The position numbers were made by a program, and so were the translations under genes. Shown piece by piece: positions 27,205-36,184 of a DNA stretch of 64,000 nucleotides; position 1 is the stretch's first letter, and each line of letters starts with the position of its first letter. The notes below the pieces were generated by a model that was not told the DNA's origin, made no database searches, and worked only from the letters and a program-made list of their open reading frames with translations. The stretch comes from Bacteroidales bacterium (lineage in GTDB: Bacteria > Bacteroidota > Bacteroidia > Bacteroidales > UBA932), in NCBI GenBank assembly GCA_017395045.1, contig JAFPWG010000013.1:62001-126000 (forward strand), read 5' to 3'.

Positions 27205-28112
27205 GCGTCATCATACCGGCCTATAACGCGGCGGACACGATCGTTCCCTGTCTGGAATCGGTCGTGAACGGCGCCGACGAGGTCGTCGTCGTGGACGACG
27301 GCTCCACGGACGGGACGGCCGATGTCGTCCGGAAGGCTTTTCCGGAAGTCATTGTCCTTCAGCAACAAAACCAGGGTGTCTCCGCCGCAAGAAATGCCGG
27401 CATGGATGCCGCTACGGGCGATTATTTCGCCTTTGTCGATGCCGACGACCGCTTGTTCCCGAATGCTCTTCCGGAGGCGGCCGCCTGTGCAGGGGAGACG
27501 GAACCGGACCTGCTGGTTCTCCGGATCCTGTCCGACAGTGGAGAGCATTATCCCTGGAGGGGACGCTTCCGTTCCGTTCGGGACTATGACAAGACGGATA
27601 TCGTGGAAGAGGGTTATATGCGGGGATCGGCGTGCGGATGCCTGTTCAAACGGGATTATATCCGGCGGCTGTCACTCCGTTTCCCGGAAGGGATCAGCAT
27701 GGCGGAGGATACGCTGTTCTTCAATGCGGCCGTTGCCGGAGGAGGAAGGATCCGATTCGGGGAAATCCCGTTCTACCACGTCATTGAGCGGCCCGGAAGT
27801 GCCTCCAGAAACTATGACGATGCCTTTTTCAAGCGCTTGTCCGCGGCTTTGTTCCGGGCGCCTGAAATGATTCCCGACGAAGCGCTGTGCACGCAGATCC
27901 GGATGAGCATCATCCTGTCCATCACCTCCCATGCGATCCAACAGCATCGTTCTCCGAAATGGACCCGCGAGATAACGGGGTTGGATCAGGCCCGTCCGCT
28001 TCCGCTTCATGGCCTGAAGAAGGGCAGGATGACGGTCCGGTTGCTGAATGCCAGCTATCCGCTGTTTTACAGGATCGTCCAGATCAAAGATTCCCTGAAA
28101 GCCCATGGCTGA
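27195..28112 (+). CDS. GT2 family glycosyltransferase
   Basis: A 305-residue GT-A enzyme beginning ISVIIPAYNAADTI. VVVDDGSTDGT binds the nucleotide, GVSAARNAGMDAATGDYFAF precedes the FVDADDR metal site, and SMAEDTLFFNAA is the acceptor-side ED motif. It overlaps the preceding beta-helix gene by 10 bp and the next gene by 8. Donor sugar unknown. Confidence 0.92.
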   Translation: MRISVIIPAYNAADTIVPCLESVVNGADEVVVVDDGSTDGTADVVRKAFPEVIVLQQQNQGVSAARNAGMDAATGDYFAFVDADDRLFPNALPEAAACAGETEPDLLVLRILSDSGEHYPWRGRFRSVRDYDKTDIVEEGYMRGSACGCLFKRDYIRRLSLRFPEGISMAEDTLFFNAAVAGGGRIRFGEIPFYHVIERPGSASRNYDDAFFKRLSAALFRAPEMIPDEALCTQIRMSIILSITSHAIQQHRSPKWTREITGLDQARPLPLHGLKKGRMTVRLLNASYPLFYRIVQIKDSLKAHG

Positions 28113-29109
28113 CCTGTATATCACGAACGTTTTTGCCGAATACCGGAGAGACTGGGCCAACAGTCTCTCCAAGGCCGGATACCGCATCTGCTACTATATG
28201 CAGGGGGATGTGCCGGTCCGGTACATCCTGGGGAAGGCATTCTTAAAGGACCCGGTCGCCTTGTTGGAACAGGAGCGACCCGCCCATGTGATCGTACCGG
28301 AGTTCTCAGGAATTGCCCTGCAGATGGCTTTGCTCCGTAAACGCTTCGGAATCAAGGTGGTATCCATGTGCGACGACAGCCTGGACATGGTCGAAGGGAA
28401 TGATTTCACCGGGTTCCACCGGCTGGCCCGGCGGCTGCTGCCCGGACGCCTGGACGGAATCATCGTCCACGGGAAGTCCATCGGCAACTGGTATCGGGAC
28501 CGGTATGGGATTGGAAACCTGCTTATGCCCATCATGAACGACGAAAGGCGGATCCGCCCCGAACTGGAACGGGTCCTGCCCCTGGCCCGGGAAATCCGGC
28601 CGACGGAAAAACCCATCGTCGCATTCGTCGGGCGCCTGGTCGGACTCAAGAACATCCCCACCCTCATCCGGGCTTTCGAGCCCCTGAAGGAAAGGGCGCA
28701 GCTTGTCATCGTCGGGGACGGACCGGAAAGGGAAGCCCTCGAATCCCTGGCTCCGGACGCCGTTTTTACCGGGATGAGAAGCGGCGACGACCTGCTGGCC
28801 TGGTATGACCTGATTGACATCCTCGTCCTTCCGAGCACCCAGGAAGCCTATGGCGCCGTCGTCGGAGAGGCGCTGATGGCCGGAGCGAAGGTTGTCGTTT
28901 CCCGGAAAGCCGGGGCCTGCGACCTGGTCCGGGTAGGGGAGAATGGCTATATCGTCGATCCGGACGATGCCGGGGAGATGACCTCGTGTATCTCCCGCCT
29001 GCTGGACACGGTGGAAACCGGACGCGGATTGTCGCTGAGGGAGAACCTCCATCCCTACCGGTTCGTGGATCGCGTGAACGCGGTTATCGACGGAATACGC
29101 TCACTATGA
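28105..29109 (+). CDS. GT4 family glycosyltransferase
   Basis: A 334-residue GT-B enzyme. The C-terminal domain has VAFVGRLVGLKNIPTLI, LVIVGDGPEREALE, and STQEAYGAVVGEALMAGAKVV (the EX7E region). The N-terminal domain is less conserved, with PEFSGIALQMALLRKRFG. Retaining transfer is expected for the family; sugar unknown. Followed by a 7-base gap. Confidence 0.9.
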   Translation: MADLYITNVFAEYRRDWANSLSKAGYRICYYMQGDVPVRYILGKAFLKDPVALLEQERPAHVIVPEFSGIALQMALLRKRFGIKVVSMCDDSLDMVEGNDFTGFHRLARRLLPGRLDGIIVHGKSIGNWYRDRYGIGNLLMPIMNDERRIRPELERVLPLAREIRPTEKPIVAFVGRLVGLKNIPTLIRAFEPLKERAQLVIVGDGPEREALESLAPDAVFTGMRSGDDLLAWYDLIDILVLPSTQEAYGAVVGEALMAGAKVVVSRKAGACDLVRVGENGYIVDPDDAGEMTSCISRLLDTVETGRGLSLRENLHPYRFVDRVNAVIDGIRSL

Positions 29110-29116
29110 ATGTTTT

Positions 29117-29953
29117 ATGAATCTTAAGGAAAAAACCGTCGTCATCTGCTCCATCGTCCGGAATGCCCGGCGGGGACTGGTCCGGAACGTTCCGGTCATC
29201 CGCTCCCTGTGCTCGCGTTTCCGGGACTACCGGGTGGTCGTTTTCGAAAACGACAGTACGGATGGCACGGACCATTTCCTGAAGGATTGGGCGGAGCAGG
29301 ACCCGAAAGTGTATGTCTGCTGTCGCAGGATCGGATTGCGGACGATTCCCAAGGCGGAGGACGTTTCCTGCAACCCGTTTTTCAGCCGGTGGCGGATTGA
29401 AAAGATGGTAGCGTTGAGAAACCAGTATCTGGAGTATGTGGAGTCTCAGGACTGGAATCCGGATTTCCTGGTAGTCGTGGACCTGGACGTGGTCCGGCTG
29501 GACCTGGACGGGATCCTGTCCAGTTTCAGGGCCCCGGTCGAATGGGATGCCGTCACTTCTTTCGGATACTCCCTGTCCCCGAAACTGAGCCGACGTTATC
29601 ATGACACGTACGCCTTGGTGGAATACGGATGCGAAGACATTCCCCAGACGGAGGAGTCCATCGCAAGCGCACAGTACCGCTATGCGAAGTTGAAGCCGAC
29701 CGATCCCTGGATCAGGGTATTCTCGGCTTTCGGAGGCCTGGCTATCTATCGGTACCCTTGCCTTCAAGGTCTTCGATACCAGGCGCTGGACAATGCGGAT
29801 CCCAGGGTGGAATGCCGTTGTGAACATTTCAGCCTGTCTTCCCAGATGAAGCAGCGGGGGTTCGACCGGGTGTACCTCAATCCGGCCATGACCCTGAAGT
29901 ACCAGCGGCTCACCTTCAAATTAGTTTGGAAACATATTATCAATAAGTTATAA
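29117..29953 (+). CDS. Glycosyltransferase, possibly GT69/CAP59-like
   Basis: A 278-residue protein. VVVFENDSTDGTDHFL (~45-60), VALRNQYLEYV and FLVVVDLDVVRLD (~120-132, DxD) resemble the layout of alpha-mannosyltransferase CMT1/CAP59 proteins, and AFGGLAIYR sits where GT-A enzymes contact acceptor. The family placement is from motif pattern only; a divergent GT2 is the alternative. It precedes gmhA with a 1-base overlap. Confidence 0.7.
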   Translation: MNLKEKTVVICSIVRNARRGLVRNVPVIRSLCSRFRDYRVVVFENDSTDGTDHFLKDWAEQDPKVYVCCRRIGLRTIPKAEDVSCNPFFSRWRIEKMVALRNQYLEYVESQDWNPDFLVVVDLDVVRLDLDGILSSFRAPVEWDAVTSFGYSLSPKLSRRYHDTYALVEYGCEDIPQTEESIASAQYRYAKLKPTDPWIRVFSAFGGLAIYRYPCLQGLRYQALDNADPRVECRCEHFSLSSQMKQRGFDRVYLNPAMTLKYQRLTFKLVWKHIINKL

Positions 29954-30531
29954 TGAAATCTACCGAAGTTATCAAGGCTCAGATGGCCGAGTCCATCCGG
30001 GTGAAGCAGGCCCTGATGGAAGACGAAAGCCTGATGGAAAAGATCGCCCATATCGCCTCCCTGATGGTCGATGCCTACAAAGCCGGCCACAAGACCCTTT
30101 GGGCCGGCAACGGAGGGAGCGCGGCGGATGCGCAGCACATGGCCGGCGAACTGGTGAACAAGTTCTGTTTTGACCGTCCCGGCCTGGCCGCGCTGTCCCT
30201 GTCCACCGACACCTCCATCATCACGGCCGTGGGTAACGACTATGGCTTCGAACGGCTTTTCGCCCGTCAGGTGGAGGCCCAGGGATGCCCCGGGGACGTG
30301 TTCATCGGCATTTCCACGTCGGGAAAGTCGAAGAACCTCGTGGAGGCCCTTCCCGCCTGCCGCGCCAAGGGTATCACCTCAGTCGCTATCGTGGGTGCAA
30401 ATCCTTGTCCGATGGACGATTACGATTATGTGATCCACGTACCGTCCACGGTGACACCGCGCATCCAGGAGTGCCAGACGCTCATCGGCCATACCCTGTG
30501 CTACCTGGTTGAGCAAGCCCTCTTTGCCTGA
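29953..30531 (+). CDS. gmhA: D-sedoheptulose-7-phosphate isomerase
   Basis: A 192-residue SIS-domain isomerase for the first step of ADP- or GDP-heptose synthesis. Motifs: WAGNGGSAADAQHMAGELVNKF split as WAGNGGSAADAQHMAG and ELVNKF, LSTDTSIITAVGNDYGFE, ISTSGKSKNLVEAL and TPRIQECQTLIGH with its catalytic Glu/His. No HldE, GmhB or HddA homologue is recognisable in the window, so the rest of the heptose pathway must lie elsewhere. Position between a glycosyltransferase and the wecA-like gene suggests a heptose in the product or an adapted isomerase. Confidence 0.92.
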   Translation: MKSTEVIKAQMAESIRVKQALMEDESLMEKIAHIASLMVDAYKAGHKTLWAGNGGSAADAQHMAGELVNKFCFDRPGLAALSLSTDTSIITAVGNDYGFERLFARQVEAQGCPGDVFIGISTSGKSKNLVEALPACRAKGITSVAIVGANPCPMDDYDYVIHVPSTVTPRIQECQTLIGHTLCYLVEQALFA

Positions 30532-31658
30532 TGGATACTTCCTATCTGATCGTCGGGCTGGATTTCATCGCCGCGTTCCTGCTGGGCGCAGCGATGATCA
30601 AGCTTCTGCTGAAGGTGGCTTACCATAACCGGCTCTTCGACCTTCCCGATGTCCGCAAGGTCCACCAGATTCCGGTGCCCCGCCTGGGAGGGATGTCGTT
30701 CCTGCCTACGATCGTCGTCGTGATCGCCTTTACAATCGGCAGCCTGTACCAGTTCAACATCGTCCACCAGACCTTCATGGAGAATATCCTGTTCGTCCGG
30801 GTGGCCTATCTGATGGGGGCGGCGATGATCCTTTACGTGGTGGGCGTGGCGGACGACCTGAGCGACATCGGCTACAAGACCAAGTTCATCTTCCAGTTCC
30901 TGGCGGCGGTGGTAATGGTCTTGTCGGGCCTGTGGATCAAGGACTTATATGGCCTGTTCGGCCTGCACGCCATCCCGGACTGGGTCGGGATTCCCCTCAC
31001 CCTGGTCATGCTTGTGTTCGTGATGAACGCCCTGAACCTGATCGACGGTATCGACGGGCTGGCCTCCGGGCTCGCCATCGTGTCCCTGGCCTGTTTCTGC
31101 GCCATCTTCATCTTCGAACGGCGATTCGTCTATGCGATGACCGCAATGACCTCCCTGGGGGTCGTCAGCGCTTTCTGGCTGTTCAACGTGTTCGGCAAGC
31201 CGGAGAAAGAGACCAAACTGTATATGGGGGATACGGGCTCGCTCACGCTGGGGCTGATCCTGTGCTTCCTGATCCTGGTCCTGGGGACCTTCATCGGCCA
31301 TAACGGGCCCACGAGAAACTGCAAGTACTTCACCATCGCGTTCAGCTCCCTGATGATTCCGCTCCTGGACGTGGTCCGGCTCGTCATCTACCGGATCAAG
31401 CACCACCGGAATCCGTTCAAGCCGGACATGAACCATGTCCACCACAAGCTGCTGCAACTGGGATTCTCGCCCCGGAAGACCCTGTGGGTCATCCTGGCCG
31501 CCGACGTGGCCCTGATCCTGCTGAACGCCTTCTTCTCGATGTACGTGAACGTGAACATCCTGCTGGTCGCGGATGTCGTCATCTATTATCTGGCGATCAA
31601 GCTGCTGACCGAGAAGATTATCAGCAAACTGGGATCCGGTCCAGGCGCAGGAGCCTGA
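30531..31658 (+). CDS. WecA-type undecaprenyl-phosphate GlcNAc-1-phosphate transferase
   Basis: A 375-residue polyprenyl-phosphate HexNAc-1-P transferase starting lipid-linked assembly. About ten TM helices; KVHQIPVPRLGGM near the N-terminus, VGVADDLSDIG (DD metal motif), NALNLIDGIDGLASG (~165-180), MGDTGSLTLGLIL and the C-terminal NHVHHKLL (HIHH-type) motif. It is probably the initiating enzyme of this operon. The last 38 bp overlap the convergent acyltransferase gene. Confidence 0.93.
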   Translation: MDTSYLIVGLDFIAAFLLGAAMIKLLLKVAYHNRLFDLPDVRKVHQIPVPRLGGMSFLPTIVVVIAFTIGSLYQFNIVHQTFMENILFVRVAYLMGAAMILYVVGVADDLSDIGYKTKFIFQFLAAVVMVLSGLWIKDLYGLFGLHAIPDWVGIPLTLVMLVFVMNALNLIDGIDGLASGLAIVSLACFCAIFIFERRFVYAMTAMTSLGVVSAFWLFNVFGKPEKETKLYMGDTGSLTLGLILCFLILVLGTFIGHNGPTRNCKYFTIAFSSLMIPLLDVVRLVIYRIKHHRNPFKPDMNHVHHKLLQLGFSPRKTLWVILAADVALILLNAFFSMYVNVNILLVADVVIYYLAIKLLTEKIISKLGSGPGAGA

Positions 31659-32550
31659 ACAGGTTCATCAGGAGCCATTCCGCAGCGAGGACACTCAGGG
31701 CTACAAAGAAAGGACCTGCCGCGATTGGCAAGGACATCCACTCCGCCGCTTTCGTGAAGGCCGATATGAACAGGCAGTGGGACAGATAGATCCCGAGGCT
31801 GCAGTCTCCCAGGATCCGGATGGCCGGAGAAAGCCGGGGCCTGTAGGAAGACTTGACAATCAGGTAGAAAACACACGCTGCGACGAGTATTTCAAAGGGG
31901 AAGCTGTTCTCCGTAAGCACCCTTTGGAAGAAATCCCCCAGGAATCCGAGGACCAGTAATACGGACGTGACAATGATGACGGGCTTGGAGGGACGAAGGA
32001 ACCGGACAAGCCAGAAACCGGCCACATACTCTGTCAGGCAGTTGAGGTAGGGGAAGTACAGAAGGGGAATGGTAAGCACCAGAAGGAGGGTGCATCCCGT
32101 TTCCGTACGGCAGATCAACCGGAGCAAGGGCGTAATCAGGTAAAGGCCCAGGATGACATAGATGAACCAATAGGTCCCGTGGATACCGTTCGTCACGAGT
32201 CTCCGGCCGAAATCGGACAGGCACGAACTCCAGTCGAACCCTTTGGTGGTCAGGCCCGTGAGGATGTAAACGATGACGCTCCAGATCAGGAACGGAACAA
32301 GGACTCTTCTGAGGCGTTTCCGGTAAAAGCCCCATAGAGGCTCCTCTTTCCCCAGAAGGAGCGCACCGCTCAGGAGAAAGAAAAGATGGACGCCCGGGGA
32401 TATGATGCTTTTGAGAAGCGCATACTCCACCCGGAGCGGGGACCAGCCGACAGGCGCCGCACCGTTCAGCATTCCCATCGAATGGATGAAGACGATGAGG
32501 ACGATGGCAATGCAACGGACAAGGTCGTAGCGGCTGTCTCTGGCTTCCAT
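31621..32550 (-). CDS. Acyltransferase family 3 (OafA/WecH-like) membrane protein
   Basis: A ~309-residue protein with ten hydrophobic helices. RYDLVRCIAIVLIVFIHS contains the family Arg and His; PGVHLFFLLSGALLL and FYRKRLRRVLVPFLIW are further family blocks. Such enzymes O-acetylate surface sugars. It is the only gene inside the first polysaccharide region on the minus strand, with its own TATTTTTG promoter at 32556-32563, so acetylation may be controlled separately. ATG 32550 is preferred over GTG 32556. Confidence 0.9.
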   Translation of the reverse strand: MEARDSRYDLVRCIAIVLIVFIHSMGMLNGAAPVGWSPLRVEYALLKSIISPGVHLFFLLSGALLLGKEEPLWGFYRKRLRRVLVPFLIWSVIVYILTGLTTKGFDWSSCLSDFGRRLVTNGIHGTYWFIYVILGLYLITPLLRLICRTETGCTLLLVLTIPLLYFPYLNCLTEYVAGFWLVRFLRPSKPVIIVTSVLLVLGFLGDFFQRVLTENSFPFEILVAACVFYLIVKSSYRPRLSPAIRILGDCSLGIYLSHCLFISAFTKAAEWMSLPIAAGPFFVALSVLAAEWLLMNLFRLLRLDRIPVC

Positions 32551-32555
32551 GGGCA

Positions 32556-32585
32556 CAAAAATACGTTATTTCTTTCAAAACACAA
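32556..32585 (-). promoter_or_regulatory. Promoter of the acyltransferase gene
   Basis: Minus strand TATTTTTG at 32556-32563 with TTG at 32583-32585, 19 bases apart. The element ends 5 bases before ATG 32550, implying almost no leader. It overlaps the 5' end of the divergent TagA-like gene. Confidence 0.65.
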
Positions 32586-33331
32586 TGCCAGGATCGTTCT
32601 TGGTCGGAAAAGTCCCGATCCACAATATCACCGTCCCGGACGCATGTTCCCGGATCTCTGAGGCCATCGCCGCCGGGGAGACGGGCTACGTGTGCGTGTC
32701 CAACATGCGGACGGTCGTCGCCGCGAACCGGGATGCGGCCTATCTGGACGTGATGGAGCATTCGCTCCTGAACGTCCCGGACGGCACGCCCCTGGTCTGG
32801 TGCGGCAAGGCCTGGGGACTCCCTGTCGAAAGGGTGGTGGGACTGGACCTGTTCACGGAGCTGCTGAGGGCCGATTTCCCCCAGTTCTTCCTCGGAGATA
32901 CGGGAGAGGTTTTGACGGCCCTGAGCGGGAAGGCGGCATCGGCCGGGACCCGCGTGGCGGGGGTGTATTCGCCGCCTTTTGCACCGCTGGAAGAGTATGA
33001 CCTTCAGGGTATTGCGGACCGGATCAACGCCTCCGGCGCCCGCCTTGTCTGGACCTCCCTCCGGGCGCCGAAGCAGGATTTCCTGGCCGCCCGCCTGCTG
33101 CCTTATCTGGACGACGGCATCGTCCTCGTCGGCGTGGGCGCCGCCTTCCGCCTGTATCTGGGCGAGTATGAACTGGACCGCGGAATCCTCCAGAAAATGG
33201 GCCTCGGCGGGCTGAAAATGCTCCGGAACACGACGGTGTGGAAAGAGCTGAAATGGTACGCCGTCCATAGTGCGTATCTGCTTTGCTTCCTGGTGGAGAT
33301 CTATTGGAAACGACTGACTCATAAGGCCTGA
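32585..33331 (+). CDS. WecG/TagA/CpsF family (GT26) glycosyltransferase
   Basis: A 248-residue enzyme that adds the second sugar (often ManNAcA or ManNAc) to undecaprenyl-PP-GlcNAc. KVPIHNITVPDACSRI starts the family domain, followed by VSNMRTVVAANRDAAYLDVM (split: VSNMRTVVAANR, DAAYLDVM), NVPDGTPLVW (catalytic Asp region) and FFLGDTGEVL. It would follow the WecA-like enzyme. ATG 32585 matches the family start; ATG 32549 would add 12 unsupported residues. The 1-base overlap with the ATP-grasp gene indicates co-transcription. Confidence 0.9.
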   Translation: MPGSFLVGKVPIHNITVPDACSRISEAIAAGETGYVCVSNMRTVVAANRDAAYLDVMEHSLLNVPDGTPLVWCGKAWGLPVERVVGLDLFTELLRADFPQFFLGDTGEVLTALSGKAASAGTRVAGVYSPPFAPLEEYDLQGIADRINASGARLVWTSLRAPKQDFLAARLLPYLDDGIVLVGVGAAFRLYLGEYELDRGILQKMGLGGLKMLRNTTVWKELKWYAVHSAYLLCFLVEIYWKRLTHKA

Positions 33332-34443
33332 TGGCAAAGATACTTCTGTTCGGCGCCGGACTGCAAGTCCTTTCCGTTGCCTGGTCCCTGAAGGACAGGC
33401 ACCAGGTGGAGGCTTGTGCGGAGGACATTTCGGTCATCCGCCGCTGCCGGTCGCTGACGCGTTGTTTCAAGGTGTGTCTGGAAACGCTTCCACTCTCGAC
33501 ATTTGACGGGTACGACCTGATCATCCCCGTCGAGGAGGTGTATGCGGAATGGCTCAGCCTCCATCGCGGGAGCCTCGGGGCAAAGGCCGCCGTCATGGAT
33601 TGGGAAACCTTTTCCCTGGCCTCGGATAAAACCCGCCTGATGGCCCTTTGCGAAGAACGGGGCTTCCCGCATCCGAAGACCCGCGACCTGGAAAAGTATT
33701 CCCCGGCGGAAGCGGCGGCGTACGTGGGATTCCCCGCACTGGTCAAGCCGTCGCACGGGTCGGGCGCACGCGGAATCCATCTGGTCCACGACCTGTCGGA
33801 ACTGCAGGCCATACTGCCGTCCATCCAGGCTGAATACGGCTCCTGCGCCTTGCAGGAGTTCATCGACGGTTCCGGAGAGTACTACAATGTCATGCTGTTC
33901 CGATGCCGGGACGGAGCCTGGGGCAATCACGCGGTCACGCGCATTCTCCGGTATTATCCGGTCCAGGGCGGGAGCAGCAGCCTTTGCATCACCGTGGAGG
34001 AGCCCGGGCTTGTCCGGATGTGCCAGGAAGTGCTGGAAGCGCTTGACTGGCATGGATTTGCCGATTTCGACGTACTGGAAAAGGGCAGCGGTGACTTCCG
34101 CATCATCGAGGTCAATCCCCGGATTCCCGCCAGCATCCGTGCGGCGGAGACGGCGGGCGTAAACTTCCCGGAAATGATCGTTTCGGAGGCCATCGACGGC
34201 ACCGTCCCTACTTATGAATACCGGCCAGGAAGGTATCTCCGCTGTCTTGGTCTGGACCTCGCCTGGTTCGCGCATTCAAATCGCCGGTGGAAGGCCAGCC
34301 CTTCCTGGTTCCGCTTCTTCCGGAACACCGTGTACCAGGATGGCGGATGGCGCGATTTCCCCGCGATGATGGCGTCGCTGTGGGTTGGAATCCGGAAGAT
34401 GACGGATCCCGCCTTCCGCCGGAAAAAAGCCGGAATGAATTGA
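33331..34443 (+). CDS. ATP-grasp domain protein
   Basis: A 370-residue protein with a Rossmann-like N-terminus (ILLFGAGLQVLSVA) and an ATP-grasp core: FPALVKPSHGSGARGIHLV (~135-152) binds ATP, CALQEFIDGSGEYYNVM is the hinge, and FRIIEVNPRIPAS (~255) provides metal ligands. These enzymes ligate a carboxylate to an amine through an acyl-phosphate. In a polysaccharide operon it may attach an amino acid to a sugar or carrier; the substrate is not determinable. The C-terminal ~70 residues are not part of the fold. Confidence 0.82.
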   Translation: MAKILLFGAGLQVLSVAWSLKDRHQVEACAEDISVIRRCRSLTRCFKVCLETLPLSTFDGYDLIIPVEEVYAEWLSLHRGSLGAKAAVMDWETFSLASDKTRLMALCEERGFPHPKTRDLEKYSPAEAAAYVGFPALVKPSHGSGARGIHLVHDLSELQAILPSIQAEYGSCALQEFIDGSGEYYNVMLFRCRDGAWGNHAVTRILRYYPVQGGSSSLCITVEEPGLVRMCQEVLEALDWHGFADFDVLEKGSGDFRIIEVNPRIPASIRAAETAGVNFPEMIVSEAIDGTVPTYEYRPGRYLRCLGLDLAWFAHSNRRWKASPSWFRFFRNTVYQDGGWRDFPAMMASLWVGIRKMTDPAFRRKKAGMN

Positions 34444-34444
34444 T

Positions 34445-35299
34445 ATGAACGTACTTACCATCGACCTGGAGGAATGGTTCCACCTGCTGGACTATGACGC
34501 CACCCGCACCGAGGCGGAGTGGGGGAAGTTCGAGGTGCGTATCTACGGGAACACCGAGCGGCTGCTCCGGATCCTGGAGGATACCGGGTCGCGCGCTACG
34601 TTCTTCGTCATCGGGTGGATCGCCCGGACGTATCCGGACCTCGTGCGCCGGATTGCGGAGAAGTACCCCGTGGGTTCGCATACGGAAAACCACCAGCTCG
34701 TGTGGCAGCAGAGCCCGGCACAGTTCCGCGAGGATGTGCGGGCTTCCGTCCGCCGGCTGGAGGACATCACCGGGCGGAAAGTGGACACGTTCCGCGCGCC
34801 CGGGTTCTCCATCCGGCCATCCGAAGCCTGGGCCTTCGAGACCCTCGCGGAGGAGGGAATCACGGTGGACAGTTCCATCTTCCCGGCGCCGGCATCGCAC
34901 GGCGGATGGCCCGGATTCCCGGCCTCATCGCCGGTGCTCGTGCAGGGTAACGGCTTCACGGTCAAGGAGTTCCCGGTCAGCCTGAAACGCCTGGCAGGAC
35001 GATCTTTTGTTTTCGCCGGCGGGGGCTATTTCCGCCTGTGCCCCTATCCGCTGCTGCGCCGATGGACCCGGGAGAATCCGGATTACCACCTCAGTTACAT
35101 CCATCCCCGCGACCTGGACGCGGGCCAGCCGATGGTGCCCGGCCTGCCGCTCGTCCGCCGGTTCAAATCGTACTGTGGCCTAGCCGGAGCGGAGAAGAAA
35201 CTGCGCCGGTACCTGACTGAATTCTCCTTCACCGACCTGCGCACGGCCGTCGACCAGGTCGATTGGGCATCGGTCCCCACCGTCCGCATTCAAGAATAA
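34445..35299 (+). CDS. NodB-type polysaccharide deacetylase (CE4)
   Basis: A 284-residue protein of the DUF3473-containing deacetylase group often found in exopolysaccharide loci. LTIDLEEWFHL carries the catalytic and metal Asp, GSHTENHQLVW supplies the two metal His residues, TFRAPGFSIRPSEAW is motif 3, and YIHPRDLD is near the C-terminus. It has no signal peptide, so it likely acts on cytoplasmic or lipid-linked sugar. It follows the ATP-grasp gene after one base. Confidence 0.9.
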   Translation: MNVLTIDLEEWFHLLDYDATRTEAEWGKFEVRIYGNTERLLRILEDTGSRATFFVIGWIARTYPDLVRRIAEKYPVGSHTENHQLVWQQSPAQFREDVRASVRRLEDITGRKVDTFRAPGFSIRPSEAWAFETLAEEGITVDSSIFPAPASHGGWPGFPASSPVLVQGNGFTVKEFPVSLKRLAGRSFVFAGGGYFRLCPYPLLRRWTRENPDYHLSYIHPRDLDAGQPMVPGLPLVRRFKSYCGLAGAEKKLRRYLTEFSFTDLRTAVDQVDWASVPTVRIQE

Positions 35300-35303
35300 A
35301 ACG

Positions 35304-35311
35304 TATATTTG
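35304..35311 (+). promoter_or_regulatory. Promoter -7 element of rfbA
   Basis: TATATTTG, 6 bases before the rfbA ATG, implying a nearly leaderless transcript. It allows rfbA-pgl to be transcribed separately from the long upstream operon. Confidence 0.6.
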
Positions 35312-35317
35312 CATACT

Positions 35318-36184
35318 ATGAAAGGAATCGTACTCGCCGGAGGCAGCGGAACGCGCCTCTATCCCATCACCAAGGGAGTTTCCAAGCAGCTCCTGCCCAT
35401 TTATGATAAGCCCATGATCTACTATCCCGTGTCGGTCCTGATGATGGCCGGGATCCGGGAGATCCTTGTCATTTCCACGCCCCACGACCTGCCGGGCTTC
35501 GAACGGCTGCTCGGGGACGGGTCCGACTTCGGCGTGAAGTTCTCCTATGCGGAGCAGCCGTCGCCGGACGGCCTTGCCCAGGCGTTCATCATCGGCCGCG
35601 AGTTCATCGGGGACGACACCGCCTGTATGGTGCTGGGTGACAATATCTTCCATGGCGCCGGGTTCGAGGCGCAGCTGCGCCAGGCGGTGGCCGATGCGGA
35701 CCGCGGCCTCGCCACCGTGTTCGGATACTGGGTGTCCGATCCGGAGCGCTACGGCGTGGCGGAGTTCGACGCCTCCGGCAAATGCATCTCCATCGAGGAG
35801 AAGCCGGCCCAGCCCAAGTCCAACTACGCGGTCACGGGGCTCTATTTCTACCCGAACAAGGTGGTGGATGTGGCCGCGGCGGTGAAGCCTTCGGCCCGCG
35901 GCGAGCTGGAGATTACCTCTGTGAATCAGGCGTTTCTGTCCTCCGGCGAGCTGCTGGTCCAAACCCTCGGCCGCGGCTTCGCGTGGCTGGACACCGGCAC
36001 GCACGAGTCGCTCGCGGAAGCATCGACCTATATCGAAGTGATCGAGAAGCGGCAGGGACTCAAGATCGCCTGCCTGGAGGAAATCGCCTACCGGAACGGG
36101 TGGATCACGCGCGAGAAACTGCGTGAAGTCGCATTCCCGATGCGCAAGAACCAGTACGGACAGTATTTGCTTGAATTGGTATGA
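35318..36184 (+). CDS. rfbA: Glucose-1-phosphate thymidylyltransferase
   Basis: A 288-residue enzyme making dTDP-glucose, first step of dTDP-rhamnose synthesis. [19 protein letters not shown] (nucleotide loop), [53 protein letters not shown] (split: [21 protein letters not shown]) and [10 protein letters not shown] are all present. Full length. Three degenerate copies of its first ~45 codons lie at 49.3, 50.9 and 53.4 kb. ATG 35318 is chosen because the promoter lies immediately upstream. Confidence 0.97.
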   Translation: MKGIVLAGGSGTRLYPITKGVSKQLLPIYDKPMIYYPVSVLMMAGIREILVISTPHDLPGFERLLGDGSDFGVKFSYAEQPSPDGLAQAFIIGREFIGDDTACMVLGDNIFHGAGFEAQLRQAVADADRGLATVFGYWVSDPERYGVAEFDASGKCISIEEKPAQPKSNYAVTGLYFYPNKVVDVAAAVKPSARGELEITSVNQAFLSSGELLVQTLGRGFAWLDTGTHESLAEASTYIEVIEKRQGLKIACLEEIAYRNGWITREKLREVAFPMRKNQYGQYLLELV

